From Sinorhizobium americanum (GTDB taxonomy: Bacteria; Pseudomonadota; Alphaproteobacteria; Rhizobiales; Rhizobiaceae): a DNA stretch of 64,000 bases. Below the pieces are notes generated by a model. It was not told the DNA's origin. It made no database searches and saw nothing but the letters and a program-made list of their open reading frames with translations. The translations under genes and the position numbers were made by a program. The DNA lies in assembly GCF_001651855.1 (NCBI RefSeq), contig NZ_LNQC01000053.1, forward strand, positions 62,001-126,000. Reading direction: 5' to 3'. This document shows positions 17,728 through 26,340 of the stretch, in pieces; within the stretch, counting starts at the first letter, position 1; each line of letters opens with the position of its first letter.

Positions 17728-17849
17728 CAAAAGAGAAAGCCCGGCGCGGGAGGAGGTGCGCCGGGCTTTCGATCCTGATCGGCAACTGGGAGGAGGAGGG
17801 TTGCCGATCCCTCGACAGAGCCGGGAGGAGGAGTGCTCTATCGATAAGT
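17728..17849 (-). ncRNA. Small RNA with three CCUCCUCCC (anti-Shine-Dalgarno) hairpin loops, cuckoo/CcsR type
   Basis: Read on the minus strand, three hairpins follow one another. Hairpin 1 (17813-17843) has arms CGATAGAGC/GCTCTGTCG, hairpin 2 (17777-17809) GATCGGCAAC/GTTGCCGATC, and hairpin 3 (17735-17770) GAAAGCCCGGCGC/GCGCCGGGCTTTC. Each loop contains exactly CCTCCTCCC. Hairpin 3 is followed by TCTTTTG and so forms the terminator. A promoter-like pair lies upstream. This matches the alphaproteobacterial cuckoo/CcsR small RNAs, whose loops present an anti-Shine-Dalgarno motif and which are RpoH-dependent in Rhodobacter. The known members I recall have two such loops; here there are three. 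The 5' end is estimated from the -10 element. No protein fits this stretch. The rest of the 447-base gap holds only the two promoters and the acylphosphatase leader. Confidence 0.75.
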
Positions 17850-17855
17850 CATACA

Positions 17856-17882
17856 ATAATGTTGCGTTGCAGCAATTGCAAG
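17856..17882 (-). promoter_or_regulatory. Promoter of the triple-hairpin small RNA, RpoH-like
   Basis: On the minus strand CTTGCA (17877-17882), 15 bases, CATTAT (17856-17861). The CTTG -35 and C-x-x-T-A-T -10 resemble rhizobial RpoH promoters, but a housekeeping sigma factor could also use it. It would start RNA about 6 bases before the first hairpin. Confidence 0.5.
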
Positions 17883-18023
17883 CCCGAAACGCAAATTAAT
17901 TTGTCTGACCGGTAAAAAATGATCTGGAATTGCGACGGCGGTAGGGCGAGCGGCGCGCTTGAATGGCTTGCCTTCAGGGCAAGCTGCGCCAGATTCGCAA
18001 GCGTAGGAACGAGGGAGGCGGCC

Positions 18024-18302
18024 ATGGCGGATAAACGAAAGGCGGCTCTGGTGCGGATCACCGGAAGGGTGCAAGGCGTGTGCTTCCGTGTCTGGACGCG
18101 CGACGAGGCCGAACGCCTCGGCCTTGCAGGTTGGGTGCGCAACGAAAGCGATGGTTCGGTGACCGCCCTGATCGCCGGGGCGGACGCGGCTGTCGACACC
18201 ATGCTCGGCCGGTTTTGGAAGGGGCCGCCGGGCGCCGCCGTCGCCAGCGTCGCGAGCGAGGATGCCACTGAGGCGCCGACGGGGTTTCGGATCACGCGAT
18301 GA
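18024..18302 (+). CDS. acyP: Acylphosphatase
   Basis: A 92-residue acylphosphatase, which hydrolyses carboxyl-phosphate bonds such as acetyl phosphate in the cytoplasm. The phosphate-binding loop GRVQGVCFR with the catalytic Arg and the substrate-orienting Asn in [11 protein letters not shown] are both present, and the length is normal. The start at 18024 was chosen because GGGAGG lies 5 bases upstream; longer in-frame starts lack a ribosome site. It stands alone, convergent with pcaF. Confidence 0.92.
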   Translation: MADKRKAALVRITGRVQGVCFRVWTRDEAERLGLAGWVRNESDGSVTALIAGADAAVDTMLGRFWKGPPGAAVASVASEDATEAPTGFRITR

Positions 18303-18454
18303 CGTGGTGCGGAGCGGAAAAGACCCCTCCCACAACTGGAAGGACGGTACCGCACTCGCTCCTCGCAATCTTGACCTCTTGCTGGACGCTGCAACGGCCA
18401 CCCGTTCCCCTCACTGTCTTTATTCGCAAAGGCTGGAAAAGGTCGGTCAGCGCG

Positions 18455-18494
18455 GCAGTTTAACCCTTTCCCTTGTTGGGGGGGTTAAAGCTGC
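18455..18494. terminator. Bidirectional hairpin between acyP and pcaF
   Basis: GCAGTTTAACCC and GGGTTAAAGCTGC pair with one bulged base in the gap between two convergent genes, giving a plausible shared terminator. The rest of the 204-base gap shows nothing recognisable. Confidence 0.45.
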
Positions 18495-18506
18495 GGGCTA
18501 AAGTTC

Positions 18507-19709
18507 CTACACCCGCTCCAGTGCCACGGCGATGCCTTGGCCGACGCCGATGCACATGGTGGAGAGCGAATAGCGCCCGCCGATTTCGGCAAGTTCCAGC
18601 GCCGCAGTGCCGGTGATGCGGGCGCCGGACATGCCGAGCGGATGGCCGAGCGCGATGGCGCCGCCGTTGCGGTTGACGCGCGGATCGTCGTCGGCGATCC
18701 CGAGTTCGCGCAGCACCGCGAGGCCCTGGCTGGCGAACGCCTCGTTCAGTTCGATGACCTCGAACTGGTCCTGCGTCATGCTGAGCCGCGCCATCAATTT
18801 CTGCGAGGCGGGCAAAGGACCGATCCCCATGATGCGCGGCGGCACGCCGGCCGTGGCGCCGCCGAGGATGCGGGCGATCGGCTTCAGGCCATGTTTCCTT
18901 GCCGCCGCCTCGGAGGCGATGATCAGTGCCGCCGCGCCGTCATTGACGCCGGAGGCATTGCCGGCGGTGACGGAGCCGCCGGCGCGGAACGGCGCCTTCA
19001 GCTTGGCGAGCGCTTCAATGGTGGTGGCACGCGGGTGCTCGTCGCGGTCGACGACGATTGCTTCGCCCTTCTTCTGCGGGATCGTGACGGCGACGATCTC
19101 CCGGCCGAGCCGGCCGTTCGCCTGGGCGGTCGCTGCCTTTGCCTGGCTGCGCACGGCAAAGGCGTCCTGGTCCTCGCGCGAGATTTTAAAATCCTCGGCA
19201 ACGTTCTCGCCGGTTTCGGGCATCGAATCGACGCCGTATTGCGCCTTCATCAGCGGGTTGACGAAGCGCCAGCCGATCGTCGTGTCGTGGATTTCGGCGT
19301 GGCGCGAAAAGGCGCTGTCGGCCTTGGGCAGGACGAAGGGTGCCCGTGACATGGATTCGACGCCGCCGGCGATCATCAATTCCGCCTCGCCGGCCTTGAT
19401 GGCGCGGGCGGCGGCGATCACCGCATCCATGCCGGAGCCGCAAAGCCGATTGATCGTCGTGCCGGGGACAGTGACAGGCAGGCCGGCGAGCAGCATGGAC
19501 ATGCGGGCGACGTTGCGGTTGTCCTCGCCCGCTTGGTTGGCGCAGCCGAAGATGATGTCGTCGACCGCCTCCCAGTCGACGGAAGCATTGCGTTCGGCAA
19601 GCGCCTTCAGGGGGATGGCGCCGAGGTCGTCGGCGCGCACCGAGGAAAGCGAACCGCCGAAGCGGCCGATCGGGGTGCGGATATAATCGCAGATGTAAGC
19701 GTCGCGCAT
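18507..19709 (-). CDS. pcaF: 3-oxoadipyl-CoA thiolase
   Basis: A 400-residue thiolase. The nucleophilic Cys lies in NRLCGSGMDAV (residue ~90), the catalytic His in ALGHPLGMSGAR and the second Cys in STMCIGVGQG. In the beta-ketoadipate pathway it cleaves 3-oxoadipyl-CoA to succinyl-CoA and acetyl-CoA. The start MRDAYICDYIRTPIGRFGG matches the PcaF subgroup of thiolases, and the position right after the two CoA-transferase subunit genes supports that identity. Its ATG overlaps the pcaJ stop by one base (TAATG on the minus strand). Confidence 0.95.
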   Translation of the reverse strand: MRDAYICDYIRTPIGRFGGSLSSVRADDLGAIPLKALAERNASVDWEAVDDIIFGCANQAGEDNRNVARMSMLLAGLPVTVPGTTINRLCGSGMDAVIAAARAIKAGEAELMIAGGVESMSRAPFVLPKADSAFSRHAEIHDTTIGWRFVNPLMKAQYGVDSMPETGENVAEDFKISREDQDAFAVRSQAKAATAQANGRLGREIVAVTIPQKKGEAIVVDRDEHPRATTIEALAKLKAPFRAGGSVTAGNASGVNDGAAALIIASEAAARKHGLKPIARILGGATAGVPPRIMGIGPLPASQKLMARLSMTQDQFEVIELNEAFASQGLAVLRELGIADDDPRVNRNGGAIALGHPLGMSGARITGTAALELAEIGGRYSLSTMCIGVGQGIAVALERV

Positions 19710-20500
19710 TAGGCTGCCTCCTTGCCCGGGCCGGTGCCCTCATGGGCCTTCTTGGTGCGGGCGTTGATGTCGCGCAGCACCAAAAGCTCGGTCTCGGTCG
19801 GCGCTGGGGTTTCGATGACGGTCGCGGCGAACTTGATCGGCCAGCCGCAGTTCTCGACGATCCGCTCGCGGCTGACGCCGGGATGGATCGAGACAACGGA
19901 CAGTTCCTTTGTTTCGGGGTCCGGCTCGAGGATGCAGAGATCGGTGATGACGCGCGTCGGCCCTTTGGTCTTGAGGCCGAGCCTTTCGCGGGTGTTGCCG
20001 CCCTCGCCGTGGCCCATGGAGGTGACGAAGGGCAGCCTTTCGACAAAACCGCGCTTCGACAGCGCCATGGTGATGAAGATGCGGCCGCAATTCGAGGCGA
20101 TTTCCGGCGCGCCGCCGCCGCCCGGAAGGCGGATCTTCGGGTGGTCGTAGGGGCCGACGACGGTGGTGTTGAGATTGGCGAAGCGGTCGATCTGCGCGCC
20201 GCCTAAAAAGCCGGTGGTGATGCGGCCGCCCTGCAGCCAGTAGCGGAACATTTCCGGCACCGAGACGGTAAAGAGCGCGGTATCGCAGAGCTCGCCGTCG
20301 CCGATCGACAGCGGCAGCACGTCCGGTTTGGTGCCGACGGTGCCGCTCTCATAGATCAGCGTGATATCCGGCGCATGCGTCAGCCGGGCGACGTTGCAGG
20401 CGGCCGAAGGCGCGCCGATGCCGACGAAGCAGACGTCGTCGTTGGAAAGTTCGCGCGCCGCGGCGATGGTCATCATTTCAGTGGGGGTGAAATCCGTCAT
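19709..20500 (-). CDS. pcaJ: 3-oxoadipate CoA-transferase subunit B
   Basis: A 263-residue beta subunit of the succinyl-CoA:3-oxoadipate CoA-transferase, which activates 3-oxoadipate for thiolysis. It carries DVCFVGIGAPSAACNVARL near the start and YESGTVGTKPDVLPLSIGDG, where the Glu of YESG is the expected CoA-accepting residue. The ATG at 20500 was chosen over 20503 because GGAGGCG then has a spacing of about 5 bases rather than 2. It lies 11 bases after pcaI and overlaps pcaF by one base, so the three genes form one operon. Confidence 0.94.
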   Translation of the reverse strand: MTDFTPTEMMTIAAARELSNDDVCFVGIGAPSAACNVARLTHAPDITLIYESGTVGTKPDVLPLSIGDGELCDTALFTVSVPEMFRYWLQGGRITTGFLGGAQIDRFANLNTTVVGPYDHPKIRLPGGGGAPEIASNCGRIFITMALSKRGFVERLPFVTSMGHGEGGNTRERLGLKTKGPTRVITDLCILEPDPETKELSVVSIHPGVSRERIVENCGWPIKFAATVIETPAPTETELLVLRDINARTKKAHEGTGPGKEAA

Positions 20501-20511
20501 CATCGCCTCCC

Positions 20512-21369
20512 TCAGGCAACCTTGGCCGAAGTCTCGGCATGGCGCGCGTAGTCCTCGGGTCGTGCGTCGAGCACGTTTTCCTTGATCCAGGCGGTGAACG
20601 TCTCCCGGTCGCGGGCGATCTCGTCCCAGCGGATGTAGAAGGCGTTCGACCGCGGATAGTAGCCATGCGCATAGGACGGGAAGGCGCCGCCCGGTACATG
20701 GGCGACCGCCGTCACCGCCCAGCTCGGCAGCACCACGGAATTGGGAGAGGGCGGCGAGAGTTCGTCGACGATCTCCTCGACGGTGACGATCGAGCGCCTG
20801 GCGGCAAGCACCGCCTCCTTCTGCACGCCGACGATGCCTTCGATGAGCACGTTGCCTTTGCGGTCGGCGCGCTGCGCGTGGATGATCGTCACGTCGGGCC
20901 GGATCGCCGGCACGGCGGCGAGCACCTCCCCGGTGAAGGGGCAAGTGACGCTTTTGATGTTCGGGTTCACCTTCGGCAGGTCGGCGCCGATATAGCCGCG
21001 CAGCATGGCGAAGGGCAGGTTTGCCGCGCCCGCCTCATAGGCGTTCGCCATCGCCGCATGCGAGTGCTCCTCGATCTCGAGCGGCCGCGGCCACTGGTTC
21101 TCGACCGCGTCGCGAAAACGGTGCAGCGAGCCGACGCCGGGATTGCCGCCCCAAGAGAATTTCATGCCCCGGGCTGCGCCGACGCCGATCAGCTGGTCAT
21201 AAAGAATGTCCGGCGTCATGCGGACAAGGAACAGGTCCTTCCTGCCCTGGCGGATCACCTCATGACCGGCGGCATAGGGAATCAAATGGGTGAACCCCTC
21301 CATGGCGACGGTATCGCCGTCGCGGACATTCTCCGCCACCGCCTCGGCGAGCGACATTATGCGAGCCAT
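20512..21369 (-). CDS. pcaI: 3-oxoadipate CoA-transferase subunit A
   Basis: A 285-residue alpha subunit, partner of PcaJ. The family start SLAEAVAENVRDGDTVAMEGFTH is present, followed by the CoA-transferase I fold with FSWGGNPGVGS and ADRKGNVLIEG. It is the first gene of pcaIJF and is divergent from the IclR-type gene pcaR. The 169-base intergenic region contains a clear inverted repeat likely bound by PcaR, which in related rhizobia activates pcaIJF in response to 3-oxoadipate. Confidence 0.94.
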   Translation of the reverse strand: MARIMSLAEAVAENVRDGDTVAMEGFTHLIPYAAGHEVIRQGRKDLFLVRMTPDILYDQLIGVGAARGMKFSWGGNPGVGSLHRFRDAVENQWPRPLEIEEHSHAAMANAYEAGAANLPFAMLRGYIGADLPKVNPNIKSVTCPFTGEVLAAVPAIRPDVTIIHAQRADRKGNVLIEGIVGVQKEAVLAARRSIVTVEEIVDELSPPSPNSVVLPSWAVTAVAHVPGGAFPSYAHGYYPRSNAFYIRWDEIARDRETFTAWIKENVLDARPEDYARHAETSAKVA

Positions 21370-21462
21370 CCAACTCCTCCTCTGTTTGCGGCACGCGTCT
21401 TCCAGGAACGCTGGGTTCCGGCGACCGGCAGCGTCGGAAATAAGCGCTCATTTCAGTCAGTC

Positions 21463-21488
21463 GTCAAATATTTTGTGCGATATTTGAC
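21463..21488. promoter_or_regulatory. Inverted repeat in the pcaI-pcaR region, probable PcaR operator
   Basis: GTCAAATAT-N8-ATATTTGAC is a perfect 9-base inverted repeat midway between pcaI and pcaR. A second, imperfect pair (TGTGCGATAT at 21474-21483 and ATATAGCGCACA at 21497-21508) overlaps it. Position and symmetry fit IclR-family binding; which repeat is used cannot be told. Confidence 0.55.
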
Positions 21489-21538
21489 ACTTGTTCATAT
21501 AGCGCACAGAATACGGCGAATTTAATGAGGGTCGAATC

Positions 21539-22294
21539 ATGCGGGAAACGGATTTCGTCAGCGGTTTTGCGCGTGGCTTGAAGGTCATCGAAGCCTTCGG
21601 CGAGGCGCAGCCGCGACTGTCGATCGCCGAGGCATCGAAGCTCACGGGCCTCGATCGCGCCACCGTCCGGCGCTCGCTGCTGACGCTCTCGGAACTCGGC
21701 TATGCCGATTACGACGGCAAGTTCTTCACCCTGACGCCGAAGGTCTTAAGACTCGGCCACGCCTATCTTTCGGCGACGCCGCTGCCGGCGATCGTCCAGC
21801 CCCATCTCGATCAGCTCTCGGAAAAGGCGGGGCAGAGCGCCTCCGCCTCCGTGCTCGACGGCACCGAGGTCGTCTACGTGGCGCGCGCCTCTCAGCGCCG
21901 GGTGATGTCGATCAACTTAATGCCGGGCTCGCGGCTGCCGGCCTATTGCGCCTCGATGGGAAGAGTGCTGCTTGCCGCGCTCCCTGAAAGCGAGGCGCGG
22001 GCGATCCTGGCGCGCACCGAGCTCAAGGCCAACACGCCGCATACTAAGACCGATCCGGAGGAACTGATGGCAGAACTTCGCAAGGTGCGCGAGCAGGGCT
22101 ATGCGCTCATCGACCAGGAGCTGGAACTCGGGCTGTGTTCGATCGCCGTGCCGCTGATGAACGCGCGCGGGCAAGTGGTCGCGGCGCTCAATATCGGCGC
22201 GCCTGCGGCCCTTGTCGCGGCCGCCGAACTCGCGAAACGGTATCTGCCCCTGCTCAAGGAGACGCAAGCGGCGCTAAGGCCGCTGGTGCAATAG
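21539..22294 (+). CDS. pcaR: IclR family regulator of pcaIJF
   Basis: A 251-residue IclR-type regulator. The winged helix lies at residues ~8-65 (FARGLKVIEAFGEAQPRLSIAEASKLTGLDRATVRRSLLTLSELGY), the effector domain after it with AYCASMGRVLLAALPE and the C-terminal CSIAVPLMNARGQVVAALNIGAP. Divergence from pcaIJF identifies it as PcaR, the 3-oxoadipate-responsive activator of that operon. It ends 31 bases from a convergent membrane protein gene. Confidence 0.92.
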   Translation: MRETDFVSGFARGLKVIEAFGEAQPRLSIAEASKLTGLDRATVRRSLLTLSELGYADYDGKFFTLTPKVLRLGHAYLSATPLPAIVQPHLDQLSEKAGQSASASVLDGTEVVYVARASQRRVMSINLMPGSRLPAYCASMGRVLLAALPESEARAILARTELKANTPHTKTDPEELMAELRKVREQGYALIDQELELGLCSIAVPLMNARGQVVAALNIGAPAALVAAAELAKRYLPLLKETQAALRPLVQ

Positions 22295-22325
22295 ATTGCG
22301 CCCCCCTAAACCGCCGGGCCGGCGC

Positions 22326-22856
22326 TTACCTGGTGACTTCCAGGCCCAGCTTGCGGCGCAACTGCTCGACACGCTGCTTGAACATTGCGTGGCGTTCGCC
22401 CGGAAGCGTCGCCGAGAGGACCATTGCAACGAGTTGCTCTTTCTCGCGCTCGTCGAGTCGCGGTTTCAGCAACTCGGTCGACTTGTCGATCACCCTTGGC
22501 ACGTCCGCGACCTGGTTGGTCGCCCATTTCGCGTAGACGATCGCCTCTTCGAGATGCTTTTCATTCGCGACGATTGCGCCGATTTCTGTGCGAACCCGCA
22601 TTTCCAGCGCCTCCGAGACAACGGCGTCCTCCGCCGCAATTGCCAGGAGGACGGTGGCGGCCGCCGTGACGGGATCGTCGATGGCCGTGACTGGTGCCAG
22701 GGCGGCCTTCTTTCGTAGCTTGCTGCGCCTAAAGCTGCCGCGCACCCGACCGACCGCATCCGCCACTTCACCGGCCGCCTCACTCATGATCTTGAGGCGA
22801 TACCACCAGAAAGCGGCCACGCCGAGCAAGCCGAACACTGCCAGAATGATGTGCAT
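22326..22856 (-). CDS. Single-pass membrane protein with a TerB-like helical domain
   Basis: A 176-residue protein of unproven function. Residues 1-20 (MHIILAVFGLLGVAAFWWYR) form one N-terminal membrane helix, then a basic linker (RRSKLRKKAA) and an all-helical domain in which DDPVTAAATVLLAIAAEDAV resembles TerB-like (tellurite-resistance B fold) proteins. The start at 22856 follows a G-rich ribosome site; the longer frame to 22949 has an unlikely N-terminus. It is followed upstream by another small membrane protein on the same strand. The function is not known. Confidence 0.7.
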   Translation of the reverse strand: MHIILAVFGLLGVAAFWWYRLKIMSEAAGEVADAVGRVRGSFRRSKLRKKAALAPVTAIDDPVTAAATVLLAIAAEDAVVSEALEMRVRTEIGAIVANEKHLEEAIVYAKWATNQVADVPRVIDKSTELLKPRLDEREKEQLVAMVLSATLPGERHAMFKQRVEQLRRKLGLEVTR

Positions 22857-22977
22857 GGTCCAAAGCCCCCGCTCCGTCTGTTGCCGTGCGTTGACTATAT
22901 GAACACAACTTAGACGACAAGTCGGAATGTTGGCGAAGCCGAACGGCAATCACCGATTCATGTCGCAACGGTTGCTT

Positions 22978-23211
22978 CTATCGGCGCCGTTGCTTCCTGA
23001 GTTTTTCCATTCTTTCCGGCGGGTCGATGAATAACACCAGCACAACCGCCACTGCTACCAGGATGTAGGGCGGAACGCCGGTGGTTGCGCTGACAAAGGC
23101 AGCAATCAGCATTGCGGCCGCAATATAGATTCCGATCGACAGGGGACTGGATAGCACGTTCCAAGTGAGATCGGACATACGATCTTTCCACCTGCTGTCG
23201 AACGCCGCCAT
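22978..23211 (-). CDS. Small two-helix membrane protein, hypothetical
   Basis: A 77-residue protein with two adjacent hydrophobic stretches (IGIYIAAAMLIAAFVSATTG and PYILVAVAVVLVLFI) and a basic C-terminus (MEKLRKQRRR). The hydrophobic pattern makes it more credible than the overlapping frame at 22958-23368. The start may instead be the internal Met at MSDLTW. No family was recognised. Confidence 0.5.
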   Translation of the reverse strand: MAAFDSRWKDRMSDLTWNVLSSPLSIGIYIAAAMLIAAFVSATTGVPPYILVAVAVVLVLFIDPPERMEKLRKQRRR

Positions 23212-23543
23212 AGCTGAAGCTCCCCATAAAATGGACCGGAAGGGGTGATGGATCGTTTTCGGTCAGCCGCATCGACTGCCGCAATACGTGTCGAACGAAC
23301 CATACGGCAACTGACATCGCAGCGGATCGGACCTTTGGCGGCGGAAACGCCTCCCTTAATCGGACCAAAGTCCGTTAACTTGCCGGAGAAATCGTCACTG
23401 CGCGCCGCCGCATCGTCAATTATTTGCGTTGATGCTGCAGTGCGGCAGAAATCGCCTGCGTGGCCATGAATTCACCAAAACTTCGCGACAAAACGCTATT
23501 GCGGGTTGTCCCTGGGATGCGGGTGACACCTCTCGCAAGCGGC

Positions 23544-23577
23544 AAGCCGGCGACATTCCTCTGATGTCTGCCGGCTT
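23544..23577 (+). other. Leader hairpin upstream of the pyruvyl transferase gene
   Basis: AAGCCGGCGACAT and ATGTC-T-GCCGGCTT form a 13-pair stem with one bulged T and a 7-base loop, ending 21 bases before the start codon. It may be an attenuator or a 5' stabiliser. In the rest of the 387-base gap (23212-23598) I see no gene and no clear promoter. Confidence 0.4.
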
Positions 23578-23598
23578 TACACACGGGGATGACGGACC

Positions 23599-24942
23599 AT
23601 GAAAGTTGTAGTCGAGAATACCGTCTGCTTGAACACCGGCGACGCGGCCATTCTTTTGGCGATCAGGCACATCCTGAAATCGGTGGCGAACGAGGACCTG
23701 GAATTCCTGGTGTTCGACAGCCAGCCGGGAGTCGCGGCGCGGCTTTATCCGAAGGAGCAATATCCGGACATCGAGCTCAGGAAACTGCCGTCGGAATCGA
23801 TCTTCAAGTACAAATACGACGACAACACCGTCAAGAATGCGCTGAAGCAGGTCTACAACCAGGCGGTGTTCCAGGCACTGCGTCATCTCGGCAGCGGCAA
23901 CTATCTCGACCGCCGTTTCTTCAGCGACGCGGACCGCAAGAGCCTGGCGCTCTACAGGGATGCCGATATGGTGATCACCACCGGCGGCACCTATCTCGTC
24001 GAGAACTATTCGCTCGAGCGGCGCATCAACCAGTTCAAGCTTGCCGAGATGCTCGGCAAGAAGACGATCTTCTTCACCCAGTCGCTCGGACCCTTCGCTA
24101 AGCCCTACAACCGCCGCAACCTGCCGCCGATTTTCGCCCGAAGCCCGCTGATCCTGTTGCGCGACGTCCGTTCGCGCGACCACATCCTCGATCTCGTCGA
24201 CGATCCGTCGAAGTGCCATGTGGTAGCCGATTCCGTCTTTGCGCTTGCAGACGTTGAGCGGATCAAGGCACTGCTGACGATCGGCCGACCGGCACCGACG
24301 GGTCGCGTCGGCATATCCGTTCGGCACTGGCACTACGTCCAGGGCGGCGGCGGCGGCATGGACCGCTATATCCAGTCAATCCGCGAGATCGCGACGCGGC
24401 TGGTGCGCGACCACGGCAAAGAGGTCACCTTCATTTCGACCTGCCAGGGGGTGCCGGAATATGCCCATGACGATTCGAAGACGGCGAAGCTGATCGTCTC
24501 CGGCCTGGCGCCCGAAATTGCCGAGCACGTCACGGTCGACGCGGCGTTCCACACGCCGGAGCAGCTGATGGCGATCGCCAGGGAGTTCGACTTCGTCGTG
24601 GCGACGCGCATGCACATGATGATCATGTCGCTTTGCGTCGGCACGCCGGTGCTGCCGATCGCCTACGAGTTCAAGACCAAGGAAGTCGCCAAGCGGATCG
24701 GCGTCGAGGATGTCCTGCTCGACATCGATACGGTGACGCCCGAGGAGGCGCTCGGCAAGCTCGACCGCTTCGCCGGTGATCTCGACCGCTATCGCGAGGT
24801 CAGCCTCAAGGCGGTGCTTGAGGAACACGCCTCGGCAATGTCGGCGGCGGACCTCATCCGCCCGCTGATGGCAGGCTCATCGGCGAGCGGCGCTCAGCCC
24901 CTTCGTCAGGATGTCGAAGAGGATCTCGCGCGGCGCGCGTAG
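23599..24942 (+). CDS. Polysaccharide pyruvyl transferase family protein
   Basis: A 447-residue protein of the CsaB/pyruvyl transferase family, which adds pyruvyl ketals from phosphoenolpyruvate to sugars of surface polysaccharides. The N-terminal VENTVCLNTGDAAILLAI, the central DMVITTGGTYLVENY and the C-terminal FDFVVATRMHMMIMSLCVGTPV are hallmark segments. It lies beside an exopolysaccharide flippase and two glycosyltransferases on the opposite strand. Its last 22 codons overlap the 3' end of the flippase gene in antisense by 66 bases; the tail (SSASGAQPLRQDVEEDLARR) looks like non-family sequence. Confidence 0.88.
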   Translation: MKVVVENTVCLNTGDAAILLAIRHILKSVANEDLEFLVFDSQPGVAARLYPKEQYPDIELRKLPSESIFKYKYDDNTVKNALKQVYNQAVFQALRHLGSGNYLDRRFFSDADRKSLALYRDADMVITTGGTYLVENYSLERRINQFKLAEMLGKKTIFFTQSLGPFAKPYNRRNLPPIFARSPLILLRDVRSRDHILDLVDDPSKCHVVADSVFALADVERIKALLTIGRPAPTGRVGISVRHWHYVQGGGGGMDRYIQSIREIATRLVRDHGKEVTFISTCQGVPEYAHDDSKTAKLIVSGLAPEIAEHVTVDAAFHTPEQLMAIAREFDFVVATRMHMMIMSLCVGTPVLPIAYEFKTKEVAKRIGVEDVLLDIDTVTPEEALGKLDRFAGDLDRYREVSLKAVLEEHASAMSAADLIRPLMAGSSASGAQPLRQDVEEDLARRA

Positions 24943-26340
24943 GGCAAGCGCGAACAGCAGCGCCAGCCCGTAGTTGAGGCAGATCGCCAGAGCCAGCGCG
25001 ACGAAATCCGAAGAGCCGGTCAGGGCTATCGGCAGCAGCCGATAGCCGAACCAGGCGACGAGCGCCGAAAGAACGAAGAGGCCCTGGACGTAGAGGAAAT
25101 CCCGCGCCGAGACCGGCCCGACCCGCTGCAGCAGCCAGGCAAGCACCGGGACGCGCAGGACGTAGCCGCTGATCGCATAGGCGGCTGCGACCCCGATCGC
25201 GCCCCATTGCAGGCCGACGACAAAGGAAAGCACCGTCGTCAGCGACGAATAGATCCCCCAGCGAAACATCGTCTTCGTTTCGCCCTGGCAGATGAAGATC
25301 CAGCCGGTGGTGCTCGAGACCGGCTGCATCAGGCTGGCGACCCCGAGCCAGGCGAAGATCGGCGCGACCGGCAGCCATTGTTCGCCGAAGAGGAGGCTGA
25401 CGGTCGGCTCCGCGGCGCAGGTGAGCGCCGCAATGCCCGGCATGGTGACCGCCGCCAGCAGCCAGTTGGTCCGCATGTAGATATCGCGAAACCGGGGCTT
25501 GTCCTCCTGGATGCGGCTCATCAGCGGGATCATCACCCGCGACAGCGGTTGGGTGATATTCTGCAACGGGAAGAGCAGGAGTTTGTAGGCGCGGTCGTAG
25601 TAGCCGAGCTCGACCGGGCCGGAGAATTTGCCGATCAGGATGTTGTCGAGATTGCGCGAGAAGAAGTTGACGAGGTTGAAGCCGGTGAGATTGGCGCCGA
25701 AGGCGATGATGTCACGGTCGATCCGGAAGGCCGGCCGGCCGGGCATCCATCGCGTCGCCCACCAGGCGGCGAGAAGTGCCACGGCGGCTGACGCCGCCGG
25801 GCCGATCACCAGCGACCAATAGCCCATGCCGAAATAGGCGGCGGCGGCGGTGATCAGGAGCCCGACGACTGCCGCATAGACATCGTTGAGCGCCAGCTGG
25901 CCGAATTTCAAATGCCGGTTCATCAAGGCGAGCGGCAGGGCCGCCAGGCTGCCGAGGAGCAGCGGCAATGCCGCGGCAATGGCGATCGCCGTCATCCTCT
26001 GGTCGCCGTAGAAGGCGGCAATGGCGGGGGACAGCGCAATCACGACGAGGGTGCAGAGGAGGCCGACGAGGGTGCTGATCCAGAAGACCTGGTTGAGCTC
26101 TTTCTCGCCGATCTCCTTGCGCTGAATGACCGCCTGCTGCAGCCCGAGATTCTGGAACAGCCCGACAAAGGCGACAATCGGGCTCACCGAGGCGACGAGA
26201 CCGAAATCCTCCGGCGCCAGAAGCCGGGCCAGCACCACGACCGAGACGAACTGGATGACCATGCGCAGAACTTGAGCGCCGCCGGTCACCAGGCCGCCGC
26301 GAAGGGCGACGCGGCCGAACTGAAGATTTTCCTTGTTCAA
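24877..26340 (-). CDS. Polysaccharide flippase (Wzx/MOP type)
   Basis: A 487-residue inner-membrane protein with about 12-14 hydrophobic helices. The N-terminal GLVTGGAQVLRMVIQFVSVV and LARLLAPEDFGLVASV are typical of lipopolysaccharide/exopolysaccharide flippases that move lipid-linked repeat units to the periplasm. The start is TTG at 26340, overlapping the stop of the upstream glycosyltransferase (TTGA), with GAGG about 8 bases before it; longer frames run through that gene. It is the last gene of a leftward three-gene operon. Confidence 0.87.
   Translation of the reverse strand: MNKENLQFGRVALRGGLVTGGAQVLRMVIQFVSVVVLARLLAPEDFGLVASVSPIVAFVGLFQNLGLQQAVIQRKEIGEKELNQVFWISTLVGLLCTLVVIALSPAIAAFYGDQRMTAIAIAAALPLLLGSLAALPLALMNRHLKFGQLALNDVYAAVVGLLITAAAAYFGMGYWSLVIGPAASAAVALLAAWWATRWMPGRPAFRIDRDIIAFGANLTGFNLVNFFSRNLDNILIGKFSGPVELGYYDRAYKLLLFPLQNITQPLSRVMIPLMSRIQEDKPRFRDIYMRTNWLLAAVTMPGIAALTCAAEPTVSLLFGEQWLPVAPIFAWLGVASLMQPVSSTTGWIFICQGETKTMFRWGIYSSLTTVLSFVVGLQWGAIGVAAAYAISGYVLRVPVLAWLLQRVGPVSARDFLYVQGLFVLSALVAWFGYRLLPIALTGSSDFVALALAICLNYGLALLFALALRAPREILFDILTKGLSAARR

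Noticed and set aside
17735-17843. Regularly spaced GGGAGGAGG units looked at first like a short direct-repeat or CRISPR-like array.
   Set aside because: The unit is only 9 bases, the flanks pair with each other rather than repeat, and there are only three units; hairpins of a small RNA explain them better.
22958-23368. A 136-codon frame overlapping the small membrane protein gene.
   Set aside because: The competing frame at 22978-23211 has two clean membrane helices; this one has none and a Cys/Arg/Ser-rich sequence.
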